Shown here one piece after another: positions 17,151 to 24,984 of a stretch of DNA of 56,456 bases. Every line of letters starts with the position of its first letter. Position 1 is the stretch's first letter. The DNA lies in assembly GCA_022764465.1 (NCBI GenBank), contig JALERL010000088.1:1-56456 (forward strand). The letters are read 5' to 3'. The position numbers and the translations under genes are program-made. The stretch comes from Lachnospiraceae bacterium. GTDB taxonomy: Bacteria; Bacillota; Clostridia; Lachnospirales; Lachnospiraceae. The notes below the pieces were generated by a model that saw only the letters and a program-made list of their open reading frames with translations, was not told the origin of the DNA and did no database searches.

Positions 17151-17642
17151 TCAGAATGTCAGCCTCATCTGATACCAGACCACGTTGCCATGCACCGATG
17201 CGGAAATCCCTTCATTTTGAAAACCAAACTTGCCATAGTAGGAAAGGAGCTTGTCCTTACAGGTTAATACCAGCCCCTTTCTTCCCTGCTTTTTTGCATC
17301 CTCAATCGCATGTAACAGCAGTTCACCGGCATATCCATTTCTCCGATAGTCCGGGAGCGTATTGACACCAAAGATCATCTGCCAGTCGCCGTCTTCATTA
17401 TGCATTGCTGCCTGCTCGTACATCTCATCGGTCAGATCTGCTTCATCCGTGACAAAGCCATCCACAAATGCGATCAGCTTCTCCCCCTCAAACATCAGCC
17501 AGAAATGATCCCTGTAATACGTAAGTCTCTGTAAAAAAGACGCCCTATCCGCTGCCTCAGCTGCCGGGAAGCATTCTGCCTCAACTGCTGCGATCTGATC
17601 TAAATCCTCCATAGTTGCAGTTCGTATCATATGATTGCTCAT
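17151..17642 (-). CDS. GNAT-family N-acetyltransferase
   Basis: A 163-residue acetyltransferase of the GNAT fold, which moves acetyl from acetyl-CoA to an amine. The acetyl-CoA loop appears as LPDYRRNGYAGELLLHAIED at ~100-119, followed by GRKGLVLTCKDKLLSYYGKFGF. It is close to arylalkylamine acetyltransferase-like members, but the substrate is unknown. The start at 17642 (MSNHMIRTA) has GGAGG 5 bases upstream; a longer frame would run into a repeat. It sits between the aminopeptidase and methyltransferase-like genes in the same direction. Confidence 0.88.
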   Translation of the reverse strand: MSNHMIRTATMEDLDQIAAVEAECFPAAEAADRASFLQRLTYYRDHFWLMFEGEKLIAFVDGFVTDEADLTDEMYEQAAMHNEDGDWQMIFGVNTLPDYRRNGYAGELLLHAIEDAKKQGRKGLVLTCKDKLLSYYGKFGFQNEGISASVHGNVVWYQMRLTF

Positions 17643-17665
17643 AATATCCTCCATTCCTGTGCTGC

Positions 17666-17732
17666 TTTCTGCACATACCAAGTTTGTGCGTAAGCGCAAA
17701 TCTTGCGTGTGAAAAATTTTATTTTTCACACT
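17666..17732 (-). repeat. Junction repeat, copy 1
   Basis: About 67 bases, right after the aminopeptidase stop. It contains GTGTGAAAAAT facing ATTTTTCACAC and a second small hairpin (TTTGTGC / GCGCAAA), and ends near TGTGCAGAAA. Copy 2 (52169-52244) shares all of these in the same order. Confidence 0.75.
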
Positions 17733-17742
17733 ATCTCCATTC

Positions 17743-19029
17743 CTAAAGCGAAAAATATGCCCCGATCAGTGCACGTAAGGATGCATAATCATCTGCTGCT
17801 GCAAGTTCTCTTGCAGAATGCATGGCAAGCATCGGGATTCCAAGATCTGCTCCCTGCATCGGCAGATAAGAGGCCGCAATTGGGCCAAGTGTCTGTCCAC
17901 CCGGCATGCCGGAGCGGTTTACCTGCACCTGATATGGGATATTTTTCTCTTTACAGATCTGCATCAGCACTGCCGTTCCCTCGCTGTCGGAAAGATAACG
18001 CTGGCTTGCACTGGTCTTGATCACCGGTCCCTTGGTTAAAAACACCTCGTTTGTGATATCACTTTTTGCCGTATAGTTCGGATGCAGGGCATGCGCACCA
18101 TCGACCGACAGTAAGAATCCGCGTAACAGCGCACACTGTAACGCCTCCTCTGTCAGCTGCAAGGAATCTTTGATCCGCATCAACAGTTCCCGTAACAAAA
18201 GTGAATCTGCGCCCTGCTTCGAACGGCTTCCAATCTCCTCATTATCAAACAGTGCAATAACAGAAAGGTTATCCGTATTTGTCTCCACGGTGATCCCTTC
18301 TAACAACGCTGCCACCGAAGCAAGATTATCAATCCGTGGTGCACTGACGAATTCCTCCGTAAGACCAATGCATTCCGGATGATCCATATTGTATAAAAAC
18401 AGATCAAACGATAAGATCTCGTCTGCATCTACGTTTAATTCCTTTGCAAGATACTCCTGTAAAAATCCGTTCCGGCTGCATGCCTCTGTCAGCATACCCG
18501 TGACCGGCTGCAACTCGGTCTGCATATCATACTCATGCTTGTTATTTGCTCCACGGTCCATATGCGGTGCAAGAGATGGAATCGTAAACAATGCACGTTC
18601 ACTGTCAAAGATCACACACTTCGGTGTGAAAGCGTCCTCACCTGCTAACATGACCTTACCTGCCAGTCCAAGCGGGCGATCGAACCACGTCCCCTTAATC
18701 ATGCCTCCATACGGCTCGACGTTGACCTGAAGATATTCCTTTGTCGTATATTCCGGCTTCGACTTTAACTTAAAGCACGGGAAATCCGTATGTGCCATCG
18801 CAATCCTTACAGCATCCTTCTGCATATTTGTTCCAAACGAGGCTCCGACGGAAAAGGCAAACAGCATCGACGGATACGGTGCGATCATATACCGCCCTCC
18901 ACGTTCGATCTTCATCGGCTGCTTAAAATCCAATTCTACAAAGCCCTGCTCCTTTAAAAACTGCTTCCCATAAGAGACAACCTGATACGGTGCCCTTCCC
19001 TGTTCCAGTAAATCCATAAAAACCTGCAT
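17743..19029 (-). CDS. M18-family aminopeptidase
   Basis: A 428-residue cytosolic zinc aminopeptidase of family M18 (aspartyl/leucyl aminopeptidase I type). Metal-binding landmarks are AMAHTDFPCFKLK, the central Asp in APRIDNLAS, the Glu pair in ALFDNEEIGS and a late His in MLAMHSARE. It forms large tetrahedral dodecamers in related species and trims acidic or neutral residues from peptides. Length is normal. GAGG stands 8 bases before the ATG. Its promoter takes the -35 box from the end of the adjacent mobile element. Confidence 0.93.
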   Translation of the reverse strand: MQVFMDLLEQGRAPYQVVSYGKQFLKEQGFVELDFKQPMKIERGGRYMIAPYPSMLFAFSVGASFGTNMQKDAVRIAMAHTDFPCFKLKSKPEYTTKEYLQVNVEPYGGMIKGTWFDRPLGLAGKVMLAGEDAFTPKCVIFDSERALFTIPSLAPHMDRGANNKHEYDMQTELQPVTGMLTEACSRNGFLQEYLAKELNVDADEILSFDLFLYNMDHPECIGLTEEFVSAPRIDNLASVAALLEGITVETNTDNLSVIALFDNEEIGSRSKQGADSLLLRELLMRIKDSLQLTEEALQCALLRGFLLSVDGAHALHPNYTAKSDITNEVFLTKGPVIKTSASQRYLSDSEGTAVLMQICKEKNIPYQVQVNRSGMPGGQTLGPIAASYLPMQGADLGIPMLAMHSARELAAADDYASLRALIGAYFSL

Positions 19030-19075
19030 GATTCAATCCTCTTTCTTAGTCCTGTGAAAAAATTTTTCTCAATAT

Positions 19076-19104
19076 ATTATCACCTTACAAAATTAAGGTG
19101 TCAA
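19076..19104 (-). promoter_or_regulatory. Aminopeptidase promoter with -35 box in a mobile-element end
   Basis: A perfect TTGACA (19099-19104), a 17-base spacer and GATAAT (19076-19081). The TTGACA is part of the inverted end CTTTTGACACCTTAAT of the element at 19092-19392; the -10 box is outside it. Confidence 0.6.
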
Positions 19105-19392
19105 AAGTTTTCTATAATTATTATACCATTCTCATATTGCTCAAAATCACAAATTTGCGACTTATGGAGAATCTTAGATTTTCTTCATGTTCTGTAAGCG
19201 AATCAGCAATGCAGCAACAGGACGTTGCTGCAAGCAAAAGCCGTGACACGGATGTTACGTCTTTTGTGGTTGCGTGAATAAAGAAATCGTATATCAGAAC
19301 ATATAGAAAATATTAGATTCGGAATCTGGAGCAGATTGGTGATTTTGAGCAATCTGAGAATATATAATTATAACACCTTTTGACACCTTAAT
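19092..19392. mobile_element. MITE-like palindromic element, 301 bases
   Basis: The ends ATTAAGGTGTCAAAAG (19092-19107) and CTTTTGACACCTTAAT (19377-19392) are perfect inverted 16-mers. Similarity of the arms continues for about 60 bases (for example TTGCTCAAAATCAC and its complement). The centre, 19157-19333, is a 177-base palindromic core also found at 45575-45751. No coding region or transposase is seen. Together with the terminator at 19402 it fills the 424-base gap. Confidence 0.8.
19157..19333. repeat. 177-base palindromic core, copy 1
   Basis: It begins GCGACTTATGGAGAATCTTA and its ends are inverted repeats. The middle hairpin GCAGCAAC-AGGAC-GTTGCTGC (19211-19231) pairs perfectly. Copy 2 at 45575-45751 is in the opposite orientation and of equal length. 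Confidence 0.8.
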
Positions 19393-19401
19393 CCACAAAG
19401 T

Positions 19402-19445
19402 AAAAAGAACAGTTTCCCTCCACAGTATAGGAAACTGTTCTTTTT
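19402..19445 (-). terminator. Terminator of the purine permease gene
   Basis: AAAAAGAACAGTTTCC and GGAAACTGTTCTTTTT pair perfectly around a 12-base loop, followed by Ts on either strand. It ends the apt-permease transcript. Confidence 0.9.
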
Positions 19446-19453
19446 CAAACATC

Positions 19454-20812
19454 TTACAGGAAGATGTATTTTAATACAAATAATACTGCAAGTACATACA
19501 TAAGCGGTGTGATTTTCTTTGCTTTTCCACAGATCAGGTTAATTACAACATAAGAAATAACACCGATTGCGATACCTTCTGCAATGCTGTACATCAGCGG
19601 CATTGCGATTAAGCAAAGGTAAGCAGGAACTGCTTCTGTAATATCCTCGAAATCCACCTTGATGATTGCGGAAACCATTAAGAATCCAACAAAGATCAGT
19701 GCCGGCGCTGTTGCAAAGCCCGGAATTGCTGTGAAGATCGGTGCAAATAAAATTGCGATCAGGAATAAGAAGCCGGTTACAACAGATGCAAGACCTGTTC
19801 TTGCGCCTGCGCCAACACCTGCAGAACTCTCCACGTATGTAGTTGTGGTAGATGTACCAAAAACAGCACCTACGGATGTAGCGATCGCATCTGCTAATAA
19901 TGCAGGCTTGATTCTTGGAAGCTTTCCTTCTTCATCTAACATACCTGCCTTATCGGATACACCGATCAGAGTTCCGATCGTATCAAACATATCTACGAAT
20001 AAGAAGGATAATAAAACAACGATAAAGTTGAATACACCGACACCATCAAAGTCTGCGGTAAAGCACTGACCAAATGTCTTTCCAATGGATGTAAAGTCTG
20101 TCAATGCGAAGGTCGGATATAAGGAATAGAATCCGTTTTCAGCATCTATTGTATAAATTCCTGCTGCCTGACAGATCATACCAAGAACCCATGTTGCGAT
20201 GATACCGATCAGGATAGATCCCTTGATTCCCTTTACATATAAAACAACAGTGATGATCAGACCGATCAGTGCAAGTACTGCACAGATACCTTCGGTATGC
20301 CAGTTTCCAGCAAAATCAACATAAGTTAATAATGTAGAATCACTGTTTACTACGATATGTGCGCCCTGAAGACCGATAAAAGCAATAAACAGACCGATAC
20401 CGGCACTGACACCCTTTTTCAGTGTAGCAGGGATTGCATTAAAGATTGCTTCACGCACATTTGTAAGAGATAAAACGATAAAAATAAGTCCCTCTACAAA
20501 TACTGCGATCAATGCAACTTTCCAGCTATATCCCATAGAACCGCATACGGTGTATGCAAAGTATGCATTCAGTCCCATACCAGGAGCAAGTGCAAACGGA
20601 TAGTTTGCCATTAAAGCCATTGCCAGTGTACCAACGAATGAAGCAAGACAGGTAGCAATTAAGACTGCCTCGGAATCCATTCCTGCCGCAGATAACAGAT
20701 TCGGGTTGACGGCTAAGATATAAGCCATTGTCATGAATGTTGTGATACCTGCAAGAACTTCGGTCTTAACTGTTGTGTTGTTCTCTTTTAATTTGAACAT
20801 TTTTTCCAACAT
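19454..20812 (-). CDS. NCS2-family purine permease (AzgA/PbuG type)
   Basis: A 452-residue, 12-14 helix proton symporter of the AzgA group that imports hypoxanthine, guanine or adenine. The N-terminal TEVLAGITTFMTMAYILAVN is the family hallmark, and later ones are APGMGLNAYFAY and SSAGVGAGARTGLASVVTG. It lies 70 bases after apt in the same direction, so uptake and phosphoribosylation of purines are co-transcribed. A small hairpin (AATATCTG / CAGATATT) lies in the gap. The start at 20812 follows GGAGG by 8 bases; the earlier ATG is only 2 bases from it. Confidence 0.93.
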   Translation of the reverse strand: MLEKMFKLKENNTTVKTEVLAGITTFMTMAYILAVNPNLLSAAGMDSEAVLIATCLASFVGTLAMALMANYPFALAPGMGLNAYFAYTVCGSMGYSWKVALIAVFVEGLIFIVLSLTNVREAIFNAIPATLKKGVSAGIGLFIAFIGLQGAHIVVNSDSTLLTYVDFAGNWHTEGICAVLALIGLIITVVLYVKGIKGSILIGIIATWVLGMICQAAGIYTIDAENGFYSLYPTFALTDFTSIGKTFGQCFTADFDGVGVFNFIVVLLSFLFVDMFDTIGTLIGVSDKAGMLDEEGKLPRIKPALLADAIATSVGAVFGTSTTTTYVESSAGVGAGARTGLASVVTGFLFLIAILFAPIFTAIPGFATAPALIFVGFLMVSAIIKVDFEDITEAVPAYLCLIAMPLMYSIAEGIAIGVISYVVINLICGKAKKITPLMYVLAVLFVLKYIFL

Positions 20813-20882
20813 TTTCATGTCCTCCGTATAAAATGTGTTATTTAATTAAATATCTGCTGTGGACAGATATTGTAACCCAGAA

Positions 20883-21407
20883 TTATTTTCCCGGATATGT
20901 AATAACAGAAGCTACATCATAGTTTGCAAGCTTCTCTCTTCCCTTTAATCCTGCAAGTTCCATTAAAAAGATGATCTTTGCGACCTCTCCGCCTAATTCT
21001 TCTACCAGTCTGGTACATGCTTCGATCGTTCCGCCTGTCGCGATCAGATCGTCGACTAAGACAACCTTCTGACCCGGCTTGATCGCATCCTTATGCATCT
21101 CAATCTCTGCACTGCCGTACTCTAAATCGTAGGATGCGGAAATTGTCTCGCATGGAAGCTTACCCTTCTTACGGATTGGTACAAATGGTTTATTTAACGC
21201 GTATGCAATTGGTACTCCGAAGATAAAACCTCTAGACTCCGTACCTGCGATCACATCAAAATCTACTCCGTCGAGCAATCCGATCATGGAGTCGATTGCT
21301 AACTTTAATCCCTCTGCATCCTGCAATACGCTTGTCACATCTCTGAATATAATCCCCTTTTCCGGAAAATCCGGTATACTTCTTACGTATTCTTCGATCT
21401 TTTTCAT
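20883..21407 (-). CDS. apt: Adenine phosphoribosyltransferase
   Basis: A 174-residue enzyme that joins adenine and PRPP to make AMP in the cytosol. The signature PRPP loop is VVLVDDLIATGGTIEACT at ~118-135, and the family-typical start IRSIPDFPEKGIIFRDVT-like region is present (VRSIPDFPEKGIIFRDVTSV). Length is normal. AAAGGGG precedes the ATG. The downstream purine permease completes a salvage operon. Confidence 0.97.
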   Translation of the reverse strand: MKKIEEYVRSIPDFPEKGIIFRDVTSVLQDAEGLKLAIDSMIGLLDGVDFDVIAGTESRGFIFGVPIAYALNKPFVPIRKKGKLPCETISASYDLEYGSAEIEMHKDAIKPGQKVVLVDDLIATGGTIEACTRLVEELGGEVAKIIFLMELAGLKGREKLANYDVASVITYPGK

Positions 21408-21521
21408 CTTTTATACCCCTTTCGCTTATAGGAAAAAATACTTTTCTATTATAATGACGTTTTCACGGAATTACAAGTCATTCTTCTGATTTTCTAAAAG
21501 GTGGCAGATACCTGCATGCTT

Positions 21522-22397
21522 CTAATATGCAATGACCTCTGCACCATCTTCGGTCACTAACACCTGGATCTCCCACTGTGCACTCGGAAGTCCGTCCTCG
21601 GTATAGACTGTCCAGTCGTTTTCCTCATCAATGTAGATGTCCGGCTTTCCCATATTAACCATCGGTTCGATTGTAAACATCATACCCGGAACCATTAACA
21701 TCTCTGTTCCACGCTTACTGTTATAGCTTACCCATGGTTCTTCGTGGAACTCTAAGCCGACTCCATGTCCACCGATCTCACGTACCACGGTGTATCCGTT
21801 TGCAAATGCATGATCATGTACTGCCTGTCCCATATCTCCCAGAAAGCCCCACGGCTTTACTTCCGTTAATCCAAGCTCGACACATTCCTTGGTTACCTGT
21901 ACCAGACGTTTCTTCTCTTCGCTGACATCCCCGATCAGAAACATTCTCGATGAATCCGAAAAATATCCGTTTAAGATTGTAGAAACATCGACATTGATAA
22001 TATCTCCATCCTTTAAGATCTCCTTCTCGGACGGGATTCCATGGCAGACCTGATCATTGATCGAAGTACAGACACTCTTCGGGAATCCTTCATAATTCAG
22101 TGGTGCCGGGATTCCTCCCATAGCGGTCGTACGCTCATAGACCATACGGTCAATCTCTTCGGTACTCATACCTGCATGAATATGCTCGCTCACATAATCA
22201 AGTACTGCGATATTGATCTTCGCACTTTCCCGGATGCCTGCGATCTCCTCCGGCTTCTTTATGATCGCATGACTCGGTACAATGTGCCCCTCACTCTGAA
22301 AACGGGCTATTTTTTCATCAAATGCCTCATGGCAAACCTTATACTTTTTCCCACAGCCACACCAGCATGGGTCATTTCTTCCTATTTTTCCTGACAT
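21522..22397 (-). CDS. map: Type I methionine aminopeptidase with SEC-C zinc motif
   Basis: A 291-residue enzyme that removes the initiator Met from new proteins. Residues ~6-24 are a SEC-C motif (GRNDPCWCGCGKKYKVCH), thought to tether the enzyme to the ribosome. The catalytic part follows with metal ligands in INVDVSTILNGYFSDSSRMF, the His of GGHGVGLEFHEEP and Glu in FTIEPMVNMG and SAQWEIQVLV. The longer, SEC-C form is common in Clostridia. It begins right after the gene at 22400-23122 (2 bases apart). Confidence 0.95.
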   Translation of the reverse strand: MSGKIGRNDPCWCGCGKKYKVCHEAFDEKIARFQSEGHIVPSHAIIKKPEEIAGIRESAKINIAVLDYVSEHIHAGMSTEEIDRMVYERTTAMGGIPAPLNYEGFPKSVCTSINDQVCHGIPSEKEILKDGDIINVDVSTILNGYFSDSSRMFLIGDVSEEKKRLVQVTKECVELGLTEVKPWGFLGDMGQAVHDHAFANGYTVVREIGGHGVGLEFHEEPWVSYNSKRGTEMLMVPGMMFTIEPMVNMGKPDIYIDEENDWTVYTEDGLPSAQWEIQVLVTEDGAEVIAY

Positions 22398-22399
22398 AT

Positions 22400-23122
22400 T
22401 TACTTCCCATCTATCCGTTTTTCTACGGATTCCATATCAAGAGCCGCTGTATTTCCATGGTCTAATGTGATATTTCCAACATCAATCCGGCTCCAGACTT
22501 TTTGATTTATTTGATATGTATGCTTTTTTAAAAGCTTCTCATAAGCTGCACCTGACAGCTCATAATCTTCATAATCCTTATTCTGCTCAATCGCATAGAA
22601 CTGCTGTGCCTTCTGGGCAAGTGCCATCTGATGCATCGTATGTGCGATCACCTGTTCCTCTACACCCAGACGCTCCTTCTGTTCATCGGTAAGATCAGAC
22701 CAGAAATCTGCTTCCTTCGATGCACACAGCTTCTCCTCTTCTTCGTCTAACTCGATCTTCTGCTCCTCTGCTATCTTCGCAAAAATAGCATCATGTACTG
22801 CAAGACCGATGACATTCTGCTTTGCCGTCTGCTTTACATACTTTCCCTTCATCCTGAGATTCCAGTATAGCAGTGTCTGATCCATCTCATAGACACGCGC
22901 CTGCTCCTCGACTAGGTTCTCTTCATATGCAATGTAAAATGCAAGATCGGATAAGGTCAGATCCTGCCCATCTACCGTAACGGCTGTCAGCGTAAGGTTC
23001 TCGCGATAGACCAGATTCTTCTTATGTTCATATGCAAAGACACTGAGCAGTCCGAGTGCGATCGTAACCACCACGATCACCACTACAAGCAGCTTCTCTG
23101 CATGCGTCCACTTATGTTTCAT
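22400..23122 (-). CDS. Membrane-anchored SurA/PrsA N-terminal-like protein
   Basis: A 240-residue protein with one N-terminal membrane helix (~10-30, LLVVVIVVVTIALGLLSVFA) and an outside helical domain. The stretch VTVDGQDLTLSDLAFYIAYE resembles the chaperone part of SurA/PrsA foldases, but no isomerase domain follows. It may help fold exported proteins; this is inferred. It starts 5 bases after yqeY and has a poor ribosome site, suggesting coupled translation. Two bases separate it from map. Confidence 0.65.
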   Translation of the reverse strand: MKHKWTHAEKLLVVVIVVVTIALGLLSVFAYEHKKNLVYRENLTLTAVTVDGQDLTLSDLAFYIAYEENLVEEQARVYEMDQTLLYWNLRMKGKYVKQTAKQNVIGLAVHDAIFAKIAEEQKIELDEEEEKLCASKEADFWSDLTDEQKERLGVEEQVIAHTMHQMALAQKAQQFYAIEQNKDYEDYELSGAAYEKLLKKHTYQINQKVWSRIDVGNITLDHGNTAALDMESVEKRIDGK

Positions 23123-23127
23123 CTGCT

Positions 23128-23565
23128 TTACTGGCAGAGATCTGCAACTACCTGATTGATCACTTTTCCGTCTGCCTTGCCCTTTAATTCCGGCATTACC
23201 GTCTTCATGATCTGACCCTTATCCTTTGTTGCGATCACGTCTGCAAACTTCTCTGTCAAAACAGCTTTTACTTCATCTGCCGACATCATGGCCGGTGCAT
23301 ATTCATTTATCACATCATAACGCTGCTGATACTCTGCTCTTAAGTCATCACGGTCTGCCGGACAGCTGTCTAACTGTTCCTGCACAGTCTTTAATTCCTT
23401 TAATATCACACGGTTTACCAGTTCTTCCTTTATATCATCACGGCAGCCTTCATCAATGGCAACTTTCTTCACTGCGGAGATCACAGATGAGATTGCATCC
23501 TTTCTCGCTTTATCTCTTGCCTTCATTGCTGCGATCATATCTTTTTGTAATTGTTCCATCTGCAT
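23128..23565 (-). CDS. yqeY: YqeY/GatB-tail-like protein
   Basis: A 145-residue helical protein of the YqeY family, related to the tRNA-binding tail of the GatB amidotransferase subunit. The landmarks are LQKDMIAAMKARDKARKDAI, EYAPAMMSADEV and DKGQIMKTVMPELKGKADGK. It probably binds tRNA or ribosome-related RNA, but its task is not settled. The start at 23565 (MQMEQ) follows GGAGG by 9 bases; a longer reading lacks support. Confidence 0.92.
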   Translation of the reverse strand: MQMEQLQKDMIAAMKARDKARKDAISSVISAVKKVAIDEGCRDDIKEELVNRVILKELKTVQEQLDSCPADRDDLRAEYQQRYDVINEYAPAMMSADEVKAVLTEKFADVIATKDKGQIMKTVMPELKGKADGKVINQVVADLCQ

Positions 23566-23650
23566 GATATTCATCCTCCATTTTCTAAATATTACCTTTT
23601 TATTATACGCAATTTCGACGTTTTTACAAGTTAGTTGTGGCAAACTTATC

Positions 23651-24922
23651 CTAAATCACACGACGTACGGTCAGGATCGAACGGTAGGTTGCGGTATTCG
23701 TCTTGATACCACCGATCGGATACGGTGCAGAACTGCTGGCATTGACGATCTGTCCGTTTCCCATATAGATCGCTACATGTCCTGCGTAACAGATCAGATC
23801 GCCCGGCTGGGCATTCTCGTAACTGACTTCCTGACCACAGCCTTGTAATGCATAGGAGCTGTGTGGCAGGCTGATCCCGAAGTTTGCATACACACTCATG
23901 ACAAAGCCCGAACAGTCACAGCCGTTCGTTAAGCTTGTACCACCGGACACATAAGGATTACCGATAAACTGACAGGCATAGCTTACGACCGATGAACCGC
24001 TGACACCGGTGGTCGGTGCCGGATTCTTTCCTCCACCACTGCTGCTTCCGGAACCTGTTTTTCCGCTATCCGCCGTATTCTGTCCATTTGATGTATTCTG
24101 GTTATTCGAAGCTGCGGCCTGCTGCTTTTTTGCCTCTTCCTGTTTCCGCTGTTCCTCTGCCTTTCTTGCTTCCTCCTGCTTGCGCTGCTCCTCTGCAATG
24201 ATCTGATTCTGTTCTTCGATGACAGACTGATACTGGCTGGCAAGCTGTTTTGCCTCAGATAACTTGCTGTCAAAGTCACTCATGGACTGCTTCTTCGTTG
24301 CTAACATTCCCTCATATTCGGTCTTCTGTTCCTGATAAGATGCCTGCATCTCCTCTAATTCTGCTTTTTCACCCTCTACCTGCTGCTTTAGATCTGCAAC
24401 CTGCTGCACCGTTTCCTGATAACTGGCCAGAAGATTCCTGTCGTAATCATAGACCTGTTGGGAGTACTCCACCCGGTTTAAGAAGTCTGCAAAATCGGAT
24501 GCACCCAAAATAATGTCTAAGTAATTCGTATCTCCATTCTCATACAGATAACGGATCCGCTTTTTCATGTTCTCGTACTGGGTCTTTTCCTTTTTCTCTG
24601 CCTTCTTCAGATCCTTATTGACCTGCTCTAACTGCTTCTCCTTGTCGTCTAATTCTCCCTCTAAAATATTCATATTGGTGATAATTCCGACAAGCTCTGC
24701 ATCTAAGGAATCAATCTCTGTCTGTAAGCTGCTTTTCTGCTGTTCGATATTACTGATACTGTTATTCACGGAATCAAGGTCAGACTGTGCCTGATTTTTC
24801 TTATTCTGTGCATTGGAAACGGCACTTGCATAGGCGTCCGGAGCAATTCCAATTCCCATAGTAAGTGCCATTAAAGCTGCAATGATTCTTTTTTTGGTTC
24901 TATGATTAAGATGCTTTTTCAT
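23651..24922 (-). CDS. Secreted NlpC/P60 peptidoglycan hydrolase with coiled coil
   Basis: A ~423-residue protein with a signal peptide (IIAALMALTMGIGIAPDAYA), a long coiled coil (PcsB-like, to about residue 260), a Gln/Lys/Glu linker, a Ser/Gly-rich spacer and a C-terminal NlpC/P60 domain of ~115 residues. The catalytic Cys is in GCDCSGFV and the His in GHVAIYMG. It cuts peptidoglycan stem peptides during daughter-cell separation; the coiled coil usually receives the FtsEX signal. The start at 24922 follows GAGG by 6 bases. It follows the SPOCS/LysM gene. Confidence 0.9.
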   Translation of the reverse strand: MKKHLNHRTKKRIIAALMALTMGIGIAPDAYASAVSNAQNKKNQAQSDLDSVNNSISNIEQQKSSLQTEIDSLDAELVGIITNMNILEGELDDKEKQLEQVNKDLKKAEKKEKTQYENMKKRIRYLYENGDTNYLDIILGASDFADFLNRVEYSQQVYDYDRNLLASYQETVQQVADLKQQVEGEKAELEEMQASYQEQKTEYEGMLATKKQSMSDFDSKLSEAKQLASQYQSVIEEQNQIIAEEQRKQEEARKAEEQRKQEEAKKQQAAASNNQNTSNGQNTADSGKTGSGSSSGGGKNPAPTTGVSGSSVVSYACQFIGNPYVSGGTSLTNGCDCSGFVMSVYANFGISLPHSSYALQGCGQEVSYENAQPGDLICYAGHVAIYMGNGQIVNASSSAPYPIGGIKTNTATYRSILTVRRVI

Positions 24923-24984
24923 CTGTGTCCTCATCTCCATTTTCACTGGCTGTATGTTCTATTTCCTGCTTTAGTTTAACACCT

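Noticed and set aside
20819-20882. Purine riboswitch ahead of the purine permease
   Set aside because: The gap is only ~70 bases with a single 8-bp hairpin and none of the conserved loops of the purine aptamer.
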